DNA from: CAXMRP01 sp965216515
GTDB taxonomy: Bacteria > Pseudomonadota > Alphaproteobacteria > Rhizobiales > Afifellaceae
Assembly (NCBI GenBank): GCA_965216515.1
Contig: OZ244173.1
Location: forward strand, 744,001-808,000
Direction: 5' to 3'
Length of the DNA: 64,000 nt
Position numbers and translations under genes: made by a program. Position 1 is the first letter of the stretch. Every line of letters starts with the position of its first letter. The notes under the pieces were generated by a model. That model had not been told where the DNA came from and searched no databases. It was given only the letters and a program-made list of their open reading frames with translations. Shown here piece after piece: positions 48,857 to 56,592 of this stretch.

Positions 48857-49783
48857 TCAGCCCTGTCCCGCAGCCGCGGCCACTTCCGCGGCGAAATCCT
48901 CTTCGCGTCGTTCCACGCCTTCGCCCAGCCGGAAGCAGACATAACCGGTGAGCGAAACCGGTGCGCCGGCCGCTTCGGCCAGATCGGCGATCACTTTTTC
49001 CACCGACCGCTCGCCATCGACAACGAAGGTCTGTTTGACAAGGACCGATTCCTCGTAGAACTTGCGCATCCGTCCCTCGACCATCTTTTCGACGATCTCT
49101 TCGGGTTTTCCCGTGCCCCGCGCCTGCTCGGCAAACACCGCGCGCTCCCGGGCGACCGCCTCCGGATCGAGATCCGCCACGGTCAGCGCCATCGGATTGG
49201 CCGCCGCCACATGCATGGCGATCTGCCGGCCGACCGGCTGCAGCACCTCGCGGTCGCCGCTCGACGACAGCCCGACCAGCACGCCGATCTTGCCCAGCCC
49301 GGCGGAGACAGCGGAGTGGACATAGCTCGCCACCACCCCTTCTTCCACGGCGACAACCGCACTGCGGCGCAGTGTCATGTTTTCCCCGATGGTCGCAACC
49401 GCGTCGGTGACGGCATCGGCAACGGACTTGTCACCGCCGGAGATCGTTGCCGCCATGACCGCATCGAGCGACCCGTCGGTTGTCGCCGCGGTCGCCGCCA
49501 CATCCCGCGCCAGGGCCTGGAATGTTTCGTTGCGGGCGACAAAATCGGTTTCCGAATTGAGTTCCACGACCGCCGCCTTGTTGCCTTCGCCGGCAACCGC
49601 GATCAGCCCTTCCGCGGCCACCCGGTCGGCCTTCTTGGCCGCCTTTGCGAGACCCTTTGTGCGCAGCCAGTCGACGGCGGCGTCCATGTCGCCGCCGGTC
49701 TCGTTGAGCGCCTGCTTGCAATCCATCATGCCGACGCCGGTCTTCTCGCGAAGTTCTTTTACCATCTGTGCCGTGATGGCCAT
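48857..49783 (-). CDS. tsf: elongation factor Ts
   Basis: Nucleotide exchange factor for EF-Tu. 308 residues: N-terminal UBA-like module with VKELREKTGVGMMDCKQALNE, the core TDFVARNETFQ, and the coiled-coil and C-terminal subdomains. ATG 49783 is preceded by AAGAAGAGGATG. Gap of 115 bases to rpsB. Confidence 0.97.
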   Translation of the reverse strand: MAITAQMVKELREKTGVGMMDCKQALNETGGDMDAAVDWLRTKGLAKAAKKADRVAAEGLIAVAGEGNKAAVVELNSETDFVARNETFQALARDVAATAATTDGSLDAVMAATISGGDKSVADAVTDAVATIGENMTLRRSAVVAVEEGVVASYVHSAVSAGLGKIGVLVGLSSSGDREVLQPVGRQIAMHVAAANPMALTVADLDPEAVARERAVFAEQARGTGKPEEIVEKMVEGRMRKFYEESVLVKQTFVVDGERSVEKVIADLAEAAGAPVSLTGYVCFRLGEGVERREEDFAAEVAAAAGQG

Positions 49784-49898
49784 CGTTCATCCTCTTCTTT
49801 GGTCGTTACCCGGTCCGCGGAAAATTCCGGCCGGGCCGCAGTCAGGGTATTTGCGCACCGCCGGCGATCCGCCGCCCGGTGCCCTGCCGGGCAGCCGC

Positions 49899-51227
49899 CT
49901 AGCCGGCGGTCCCGCCAGCCGCCAGCGCCTTGGCCTGGTCGATCCAGCCATCGCGCTCGATGCGGCCCTTGAAGCTCAGCGCGTCATCCACCCGCGCCAC
50001 ATCCTCCGCGCTGAAAGCGGCGATCTGGGCATAGGTCGTGATCCCGAGCGCATTGAGCTTGCCCTCCAGCACCGGGCCGACGCCGTTGATCTTTTTCAGA
50101 TCGTCGGCGGCGCCATCCGGCGCGGCGAACAAGGCGGCCGGCTGGTCATCGGCCTTGGTTTCCGGTTCCTTGGTTTCCGGTTCCTTGGCTTCCGGTTCCT
50201 TGGCTTCCGGTTCCTTGGCTTCGGGTTCTTTGGCTTCCGGTTCCCTGGCTTCCGGTTTCGCCGGTGTTTCCCCTGCCGGCGGTTCGGCCGCAGCCGGTTC
50301 CTCGACGGCCGGCTCCTCAGTTGCCGGCTCCTCAGTTGCCGGCTCCCCGGCGGCCAGTTCTGAAGCCGGCGCATCCCCGGCCGCAGGCGCATCCCCGGCC
50401 GCGGGCGCATCCCCGGCCGCGGGCGCTTCGGCGGCCGATTCAGCAATCGGCTCCGCGGCAGGTGCCGCCGCGGCCTCGGCGAGATCCGCCTCCGCCGGTG
50501 CCGTCTCCGCCGCACCGATATCGACGCCGGCAGCCGCCTGGCCGCGCGAAATGCCGTCCAGCGCCGCCTTGGCGACCAGATCGCAGAACAGGGCGATCGC
50601 CCGTCCGGCATCGTCATTGCCGGGGATCGGATAGGTGATCCCCTCCGGGTCGCAATTGGTGTCGACAATCGCCGCCACAGGGATGTTGAGCCGCCGCGCC
50701 TCGTTGATCGCAATGGCTTCCTTGTTGGTGTCGATGACAAAGACCAGATCGGGCAAGCCGCCCATGTCCTTGATCCCGCCCAGCGCCCGTTCCAGCTTGC
50801 TGCGCTCCCGGGTCAGCGACAGGAGTTCCTTCTTGGTCAGCCCCTGGACGCCTTCCTCCAGCATCTCCTCCAGCGTCCGCAGCCGCTGAATGGAGTTGGA
50901 GATCGTCTTCCAGTTGGTCAGCATGCCGCCGAGCCAGCGGGCATTGACAAAGTACTGCGCAGAGCGCCGCGCCGCATCGGCGACAGCTTCGGAAGCCTGT
51001 CGCTTGGTGCCGACGAAAAGCACGCGCCCGCCATCGGCAACCGTGTTGCTGACCGCCTCCAGCGCCCGGTGCAGCATCGGCACCGTCTGGCCCAGGTCGA
51101 TAATATGGATGTTGTTGCGGTCACCGAAGATGTAGGTCGCCATCTTCGGGTTCCAGCGGTGGGTCTGATGACCAAAGTGAACGCCAGCTTCCAGAAGCTG
51201 GCGCATCGAATAATCGGGAAGCGCCAT
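49899..51227 (-). CDS. rpsB: 30S ribosomal protein S2 with a long C-terminal extension and HHH module
   Basis: Residues 1-230 are a complete S2: MRQLLEAGVHFGHQ, RWNPKMATYIFG, NARWLGGMLTNW, DMGGLPDLVFVID, VDTNCDPEGITYPIPGNDD. It then continues with an Ala/Glu/Pro-rich linker (about 240-370) containing three AAGDAP copies and a run of EPEAK-type five-residue repeats. It closes with a compact domain (about 375-442, DDLKKINGVGPVLEGKLNALG) of helix-hairpin-helix type. Related C-terminal modules occur in other alphaproteobacterial proteins, including some S2 and L21. 442 residues against about 240-260 normally. ATG 51227 is preferred: GGAGA lies six bases before it, while the ATG at 51233 abuts that site. 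Confidence 0.93.
   Translation of the reverse strand: MALPDYSMRQLLEAGVHFGHQTHRWNPKMATYIFGDRNNIHIIDLGQTVPMLHRALEAVSNTVADGGRVLFVGTKRQASEAVADAARRSAQYFVNARWLGGMLTNWKTISNSIQRLRTLEEMLEEGVQGLTKKELLSLTRERSKLERALGGIKDMGGLPDLVFVIDTNKEAIAINEARRLNIPVAAIVDTNCDPEGITYPIPGNDDAGRAIALFCDLVAKAALDGISRGQAAAGVDIGAAETAPAEADLAEAAAAPAAEPIAESAAEAPAAGDAPAAGDAPAAGDAPASELAAGEPATEEPATEEPAVEEPAAAEPPAGETPAKPEAREPEAKEPEAKEPEAKEPEAKEPETKEPETKADDQPAALFAAPDGAADDLKKINGVGPVLEGKLNALGITTYAQIAAFSAEDVARVDDALSFKGRIERDGWIDQAKALAAGGTAG
50157..50261. repeat. 15-bp tandem repeats in the rpsB linker
   Basis: Seven contiguous copies of GGYTTCCGGTTCCTT (with small variants such as GGCTTCGGGTTCTTT) encode the EPEAK/EPETK repeats on the minus strand. 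Three 18-bp copies of GCATCCCCGGCCGCRGGC at 50371-50424 encode the AAGDAP repeats. Confidence 0.9.
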
Positions 51228-51436
51228 ATTCATTCTCCGGTTTGTCCGCCGCGGGCGAGAAGCCGAAAGGCCACCGGTTTGGCTAACAGTGCCTGATGCC
51301 CGCGTGTGAGATGGCGGCGATATAGTCCGCCTTTGGCCGATACGCAACCGCCTTTTGCCGCACGGCGGCACCAGGCCGGCCGCCCCAGCGCAAAAAAACG
51401 CCGGATTGGCCGCCGCCGCCCGGTCCGGATGCCGGC

Positions 51437-54400
51437 TCAGCGCACCCGCACATCGGCGACACCCGGCACCGCCTTGATGGCGCCGGCGATCTGGCGCGTG
51501 AACCGGTATGTGCCCGGCAACCGGATTTCCACCTCCCGCACGCCGCAAACCGCCTCGTCCGATCCGCCGTTTCGTCCCGGCCTGCGGTCGCCAGCGCCAG
51601 CGGCGCCCCGGCCGGCGTCCCTGTCTTCCCGTTCGCCATTGGCCGAACCGGACACCGCACCGTTCGCGCCGCAAATCGCACCGTTTGCCGTGGCGTCGCG
51701 GCCACCGGCGTCGCGGCCACTGGCGTCGCGGCCGCAAGCCACGGTCAGGATCAGGGCGACGGTGCTTTCGCCATGCGGATCGAGTTGCATGCCCACCCGG
51801 TCCACAGCCTCCGGATTTTCGATGAATATCCGCACCGAGCGCGCCGCGTCCGCCGCCTTGTCGATCGGTTCCAGCGCCACCAGGCGGGTGCGGAAATCTT
51901 CTGTCTCGCTGTCATATTCGGCCCCGGCACTGAGGAAGAAGGACTGCCCCGGCTCCAGCATCTCCCGCCATTCCTGGAGTTTTTCCGCATAGACCAGCAT
52001 TTCATACTGGCCGGTCGGATCGGACACGGTGACGATACCCATGCGGCCGCCCGTGCGGGTGCGCCGTTCCTGTTTCTGCACCACGGTGCCGGCGAGCAGG
52101 CCCGCCTCCACATGGCCGCGGCGCACCTGTTCGGCGAACGGTGCCCAGAACGAAGCGCTCCGGTCGCCGATGACATCGCGATAGTCATCGAGCGGATGGG
52201 CTGTGAGATAGGCGCCGACGACGTCGAATTCATGCTGCAGCCGCTCCGCCGGCATCATCGGGTCGGCGTCGGCAAGCCGGATCTCAGGGACCTCGCCCTC
52301 CGCGGCAAACAGGTCCACGGCGCCGACCCTGTCGCGATTGACGCGCTCCTGGGCGGCGGCCATGATCCGCGGAATGGTCGCCATGACGACGGCCCGGTCG
52401 GGAACCAGATTGTCGAATGCGCCCGCCTGGGCAAGGCAATCCAGGGAGCGCCGGTTGACCAGACCCGGATCGATCCGCCCGGCAAGGTCCGACAGGTCCG
52501 CAAACGGCCGGTCGCCACGCACCTCCACGATGTGTTCGACCACCTGGGTGCCGACGCCTTTCAGCGCCGAAAGCGCATAGACGATCGCGCCGTCGCGGAC
52601 ATCGAACACCGCGCCGGACCGGTTGATGTCCGGCGGCAGGACCTCGATATTCAGCCGCCGCGCGTCGAGCCGGAACTCGTTGAGCTTGTCGGTGTTGCCC
52701 ATGTCGAGGCTCATCGACGCGGCCAGGAATTCCACCGGATAATTGGCCTTCAGGTAGGCCGTCTGGTAGGCGACCAGCGCATAGGCGGCGGCATGGGACT
52801 TGTTGAAGCCGTAGCTGGCGAATTTGGCCACCAGGTCAAACACCGCCGCGGCGTCGGCGCGGGCGACGCCGTTGTCCACCGCGCCATCGACGAAGCGCGC
52901 CCGCTGGGCATCCATTTCGGCGCGGATCTTCTTGCCCATCGCCCGGCGCAGCAGGTCCGCTTCGCCGAGCGAATAGCCCGACAGGAGCTGGGCGATCTGC
53001 ATCACCTGCTCCTGATAGATGATGACCCCGTAGGTTTCCTTCAACACCGGTTCCAGCTGCGCCAGCAGATAGTCGGGCCGCTCCTCGCCGTGCTTGCGCC
53101 GGTTGTAGGTGGGGATATTGTCCATCGGACCGGGCCGATAAAGCGCCACCAGCGCGATAATGTCCTCAAACCGGTCCGGTTTCATGCCGACCAGCGCCCG
53201 CCGCATGCCCTGGCTTTCCACCTGGAAGACGCCGACCGTGCCGCCACCCGACAGCATCCCGAATGTCTTTTGATCATCCAGCGGCATGTCCGCCAGGTCG
53301 AGTTCGATCCCGCGCCGGGCAAGCAGCGCGACCGCCTTGTCGAGCACTGTCAGTGTCTTCAGTCCGAGAAAGTCGAACTTCACCAGACCCGCCTGCTCCA
53401 CCCATTTCATGTTGTACTGGGTGACCGGCAGGTCGGATCGCGGATCGCGGTAGAGCGGCACCAGCTCGCGCAGCGGCCGATCGGCGATCACGATGCCGGC
53501 GGCGTGGGTGGAGGCGTGGCGGTAGAGCCCCTCCAGCTTCAGCGCGATGTCGAGCAGCCGGCCGACCACCGGCTCCTCCGCCCGGGCCTCTTCGAACCGC
53601 GGTTCGCCGGCCACCGCATCGGCAAGCGTCACCGGATTGGCCGGATCGGCCGGCACCATCTTGCACAGCCGGTCGACCTGGCCGTAGGGCATTTCCAGCA
53701 CCCGGCCGACGTCGCGCAAAACGGCGCGCGCCTGCAACGTCCCGAATGTGATGATCTGCGCCACCCGCTCCGCGCCGTAGCGGGCCTGCACATGATCGAT
53801 CACCTCGTCGCGGCGCTCCTGGCAGAAATCGATGTCGAAATCCGGCATCGACACCCGTTCCGGATTGAGAAACCGCTCAAACAGCAGCCCGAAGCGCAGG
53901 GGATCGAGATCGGTGATCGTCAGCGCCCAGGCCACGACCGATCCGGCCCCGGAGCCGCGGCCGGGCCCGACCGGTATGTCCTGCGCCTTGGCCCAGGTGA
54001 TGAATTCCGCAACGATCAGGAAATAGCCCGGATAGTTCATGCCGACGATGACATCGAGTTCAAACGCCAGCCGCGCCCGGTAATCGGCCTGCGAAACCCC
54101 GGGCGCGCAGCCATGGGCGGCGAGCCGGGCTTCCAGCCCCGCTTCGGCCTGACGCCGCAGTTCATCGGCCTCCGACGCCACCTGCGTTCCGCTGTCCGCG
54201 CCCGGCCCGTCCGCGCCGGCGCCGTCACGGTGTCCGGATTCAATGCCGGGCCTCTCGCCGCGCCGCGCGCCGGCAAGGAAACGCGGCAGGATCGGCTCCA
54301 CCACCGTTGGCCGGAACGCGCACCGGATTGCGATTTCCAGGGTATTCTCCACCGCCTCGGGCAGATCGGCGAAGCGCGCCTCCATTGTCGCGGCCGTGGC

Positions 54401-55159
54401 GAAGTGAAAGTCGGGTGTCAACCGCCGCCGGTCGTCCTCGGCGACCACGCGCCCTTCCGCCACCGCCAGAAGGGCATCGTGGGCCTCATGGTCGTCCGGT
54501 GTCGGGAAGAACGGCTCCGCTGTCGCCACGACCGGCAGCCCGGCCCCGTAGGCCAGGGACACGACCTCGGCCTCCGCGCGCAATTCCGCCTCCATGTCAT
54601 GGCGGGCGATGGCAACATAGAGCCGGTCGCCAAAGGCCTCCTGCAGCGCCGCCAGCCGGGTGCCCGCCAGATCGGACCCGCCGGCGGCGATCGCGTCATA
54701 GAGGGGCCCGTCATGGCCGCCGGTGATCAGGATCTGGCCTTCGGTATCGGCACAAAGCCGGGCAAGGCCGAGCGGTTCCGCCCGTCCCGTCTCGTTCAGG
54801 TAATAGTCGGAAACGAGCCCCACGAGATTGCCGAACCCGTCCGCAGACTGGGCGATGAGCGTGACCCAGCCGACACCGCGATCGCCGGCGCTGCGTCCCA
54901 GCGCGCCGCCGTCCCGGCGTTCGGCCTCAAACCGGACCGGCAGCTTGCAGCCGACAATCGGCTGGACGCCGGCGGCGACCGCCTTTTCGGAGAATTCCAG
55001 CGCCCCGAACAGGTTGGCCGTATCGGCAACGCCCACGGCCGGCATGCCGTTGGCCTGGGCCAGTTGTACGATGCGGGCGATCGGCAGCGCCCCCTCCAGC
55101 AGCGAAAAGGCCGAATGGCAGTTGAGGTGTACGAAATTCGCCTGCGCCACCCGGTCCAC
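51437..55159 (-). CDS. dnaE: DNA polymerase III subunit alpha
   Basis: Replicative polymerase, 1240 residues. Order: PHP domain (from about 10, FVHLNCHSAFSLLEGALP), polymerase core with the catalytic Asp cluster in MPDFDIDFCQERRDEVIDHV, GPGRGSGAGSVVAWAL, the thumb/fingers region, FNKSHAAAYALVAYQTAYLKA, tandem HhH, OB domain (GIVTVSDPTGQYEMLVYAEK) and a C-terminal domain. It is longer than typical relatives because of low-complexity inserts at about 300-330 and near the C-terminus, where GRDA-type repeats occur. The upstream 377 bases (55160-55536) hold only a 12-bp repeat array and no clear promoter. A T-run at 51388-51394 after the stop has no convincing stem. Confidence 0.97.
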   Translation of the reverse strand: MDRVAQANFVHLNCHSAFSLLEGALPIARIVQLAQANGMPAVGVADTANLFGALEFSEKAVAAGVQPIVGCKLPVRFEAERRDGGALGRSAGDRGVGWVTLIAQSADGFGNLVGLVSDYYLNETGRAEPLGLARLCADTEGQILITGGHDGPLYDAIAAGGSDLAGTRLAALQEAFGDRLYVAIARHDMEAELRAEAEVVSLAYGAGLPVVATAEPFFPTPDDHEAHDALLAVAEGRVVAEDDRRRLTPDFHFATAATMEARFADLPEAVENTLEIAIRCAFRPTVVEPILPRFLAGARRGERPGIESGHRDGAGADGPGADSGTQVASEADELRRQAEAGLEARLAAHGCAPGVSQADYRARLAFELDVIVGMNYPGYFLIVAEFITWAKAQDIPVGPGRGSGAGSVVAWALTITDLDPLRFGLLFERFLNPERVSMPDFDIDFCQERRDEVIDHVQARYGAERVAQIITFGTLQARAVLRDVGRVLEMPYGQVDRLCKMVPADPANPVTLADAVAGEPRFEEARAEEPVVGRLLDIALKLEGLYRHASTHAAGIVIADRPLRELVPLYRDPRSDLPVTQYNMKWVEQAGLVKFDFLGLKTLTVLDKAVALLARRGIELDLADMPLDDQKTFGMLSGGGTVGVFQVESQGMRRALVGMKPDRFEDIIALVALYRPGPMDNIPTYNRRKHGEERPDYLLAQLEPVLKETYGVIIYQEQVMQIAQLLSGYSLGEADLLRRAMGKKIRAEMDAQRARFVDGAVDNGVARADAAAVFDLVAKFASYGFNKSHAAAYALVAYQTAYLKANYPVEFLAASMSLDMGNTDKLNEFRLDARRLNIEVLPPDINRSGAVFDVRDGAIVYALSALKGVGTQVVEHIVEVRGDRPFADLSDLAGRIDPGLVNRRSLDCLAQAGAFDNLVPDRAVVMATIPRIMAAAQERVNRDRVGAVDLFAAEGEVPEIRLADADPMMPAERLQHEFDVVGAYLTAHPLDDYRDVIGDRSASFWAPFAEQVRRGHVEAGLLAGTVVQKQERRTRTGGRMGIVTVSDPTGQYEMLVYAEKLQEWREMLEPGQSFFLSAGAEYDSETEDFRTRLVALEPIDKAADAARSVRIFIENPEAVDRVGMQLDPHGESTVALILTVACGRDASGRDAGGRDATANGAICGANGAVSGSANGEREDRDAGRGAAGAGDRRPGRNGGSDEAVCGVREVEIRLPGTYRFTRQIAGAIKAVPGVADVRVR
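51692..51736. repeat. 15-bp tandem repeat inside the dnaE 3' region
   Basis: Three contiguous copies of GGCGTCGCGGCC followed by a variable triplet (ACC, ACT, GCA). On the coding strand they give repeated GRDA-type residues in a low-complexity insert of the C-terminal domain. Confidence 0.85.
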
Positions 55160-55232
55160 CTCTCCCTGTCCGCGTTCCCGATGCGACGGGCCGTTGCCCA
55201 GCCGGCGACACGCCGGCCCGTATTGTCCGACC

Positions 55233-55292
55233 GCATGTCCGACAGCATGTCCAACCGCATGTCCGGCCGCATGTCCGACAGCATGTCCGGCC
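55233..55292. repeat. five 12-bp tandem repeats upstream of dnaE
   Basis: GCATGTCC followed by GACA, AACC, GGCC, GACA, GGCC: five contiguous 12-base units, preceded by a degenerate TATTGTCCGACC at 55221-55232. The array lies 74-133 bases upstream of the dnaE ATG. It shares the core GTCCGGCC with the array at the dusB start. Confidence 0.85.
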
Positions 55293-55536
55293 GTATTGAC
55301 CGGTGCGAATGTCCGACAGGCTCACCCGCCCCATCCGCCTGCCGGACAGCCGGCGAGACGCCGCCGGCCACCCATCCGGCACCGCAATGCCGGCCGAATC
55401 CGCTGTTCATCGCAATGGCCCGGCCACGCCGCGTGCGCATCCGCCAATCCCATAACTTTTTCACTTTCCGGCCGGTCCCGTCCATGGGCCACCGGCACTT
55501 GTCCCCGTCATTCCCCGGTCCGGGATCATCTTTGAC

Positions 55537-55629
55537 TCAGCCGGCCAGCCCGCCGGCAAGCAATGTCATGCTCGCCACCAGAACCGCCATCGAGACCAGC
55601 CCGAAACTTTCGCGTACGACCCAATGCAT
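55537..55629 (-). CDS. 30-residue single-span membrane peptide under LexA control, SidA-like candidate
   Basis: ATG 55629 to TGA 55537, 30 codons. The peptide starts MHWVVRESFG, a short charged/aromatic segment, followed by LVSMAVLVASMTLLAGGLAG, one hydrophobic helix of about 20 residues reaching the end. GGGGAG lies eight bases before the ATG. The promoter overlaps a perfect LexA box. Caulobacter SidA, a 29-residue inner-membrane peptide induced by the SOS response, blocks division through the FtsW/FtsN stage. Size, topology and control match; from memory sidA also sits near dnaE there, which should be verified. It lies between lolD and dnaE. No homology search was possible, so function is inference. 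Confidence 0.72.
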   Translation of the reverse strand: MHWVVRESFGLVSMAVLVASMTLLAGGLAG

Positions 55630-55658
55630 GGTGTTTGCTCCCCTTATACACCCTGTAT

Positions 55659-55673
55659 GTTCTTATATTGTTC
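55659..55673 (-). promoter_or_regulatory. LexA (SOS) box of the small membrane peptide gene
   Basis: Minus strand GAACAATATAAGAAC, a perfect GAAC-N7-GAAC site of the same class as the box upstream of lexA in this window. It covers the -10 element of the promoter, 30-44 bases before the ATG, so bound LexA would block RNA polymerase. Confidence 0.85.
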
Positions 55674-55689
55674 TCATTAGGTGAGTCAA
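55662..55689 (-). promoter_or_regulatory. sigma-70 promoter of the small membrane peptide gene
   Basis: Minus strand TTGACT (55689-55684), 16-base spacer, TATAAG (55667-55662). Both are five-of-six matches to consensus. A GACTC (GANTC, the CcrM methylation target) overlaps the -35 end at 55683-55687. Transcription would start about 25 bases before the ATG, giving a short leader with the GGGGAG site. Confidence 0.75.
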
Positions 55690-55738
55690 GTCACCGTCAG
55701 AACAGGGGGTCGGTTTCTTCGGACTGCGCACCACCGCC

Positions 55739-55823
55739 CGTGCAAATCCGGCACCCGTGCAAATCCGGCGCCCGTGCAAATCCGGCGCCGCAGACAGACC
55801 GGCGGCGCAGACAGACCGGCGGC
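55739..55823. repeat. five contiguous 17-bp tandem repeats
   Basis: Three units of CGTGCAAATCCGGCRCC (55739-55789) are followed directly by two units of GCAGACAGACCGGCGGC (55790-55823), so two sub-families share one 17-bp period. The array fills the gap between the lolD stop and the promoter of the small peptide gene; no gene lies in 55690-55884. Confidence 0.85.
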
Positions 55824-55884
55824 GGCCGGCCGGAAAATCCCTTGCCGGGGTTGAGCCGGAGGGGGCGCGCGACGATCGCCCGCT

Positions 55885-56592
55885 TCAGGTCAGCGCCAGC
55901 GGCACGATCGCCCGGTCCTTCAGCGTCACGGCCCGATCCATCACTTTGGCGAGTTCCAGATTGTGGGTCGCGATCAGTGCCGCCTGGTCGCTTTCCCGGG
56001 CCAAAGTCGTCAGCGCCTGGAACACCCGGCCCGCGGTCTCCGGATCGAGATTGCCGGTCGGCTCGTCGGCAAGCAGCAGCATCGGTGCATTGGCAACGGC
56101 GCGGGCGAAGGCGACCCGTTGCTGCTCGCCGCCGGACAGCTCTGCGGGTCGGTGGGCGGCCCGATGGTCCACCTGCAGATAGGCGAGCAATTCACCGGCG
56201 CGTTTTGCCGCTTCGCTCTTTCGCAGACCGGCGATCATCATCGGCAGGATGATGTTCTCCAGCGCCGTGAATTCCGGCAGCAGGTGGTGGAACTGATAGA
56301 CGAACCCGATTTGCCCGCGCCGCAGCATCGTCCGCTCCCGATCGCTGAGCGCCCGGGTTGCCGTGCCGGCAATCAGCACATCGCCGCCGTTCGGCCGCTC
56401 AAGAAGGCCGGCCAGATGCAGGAGCGTCGACTTGCCCGTCCCCGATGGCGCAACCAGCGCGACGATTTCGCCCGGCGCGACGCGCAGGTTCGCGCCCTCC
56501 AGGATCGCCAGCGGGCCGCTGCCGGTCTCATAGTGCCGGTCGACATCAACCAGTTCCAGCGCCGGCCCGGCCTTGGGCGGGGCCGTGCTCAT
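55885..56592 (-). CDS. lolD: lipoprotein-releasing ABC transporter ATPase LolD
   Basis: ATPase of LolCDE, which extracts lipoproteins from the inner membrane. 235 residues, MacB/LolD type: Walker A APSGTGKST, Q-loop FVYQFHHLLPEFTALEN (the LolD-typical sequence), signature LSGGEQQRVAFARA, Walker B LLLADEPTGNLD, and the H-loop in IATHN. Its ATG overlaps the lolC stop by four bases (56589-56592). Confidence 0.95.
   Translation of the reverse strand: MSTAPPKAGPALELVDVDRHYETGSGPLAILEGANLRVAPGEIVALVAPSGTGKSTLLHLAGLLERPNGGDVLIAGTATRALSDRERTMLRRGQIGFVYQFHHLLPEFTALENIILPMMIAGLRKSEAAKRAGELLAYLQVDHRAAHRPAELSGGEQQRVAFARAVANAPMLLLADEPTGNLDPETAGRVFQALTTLARESDQAALIATHNLELAKVMDRAVTLKDRAIVPLALT

Noticed and set aside
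51380..51430. Terminator after dnaE
   Set aside because: Seven T on the minus strand at 51388-51394, but the preceding sequence offers only a three-base stem.
54796..55485. 229-codon minus-strand frame containing the 12-bp repeats
   Set aside because: Most of it overlaps dnaE in another frame, and its only distinctive part is the translated tandem repeat.
51773..55684. Open frame of 1303 codons on the plus strand
   Set aside because: Antisense to dnaE across its whole length; composition is that of a shadow frame.
55233..55823. Short repeat arrays as a CRISPR
   Set aside because: Units of 12 and 17 bp are contiguous without unique spacers, and no cas genes are present.
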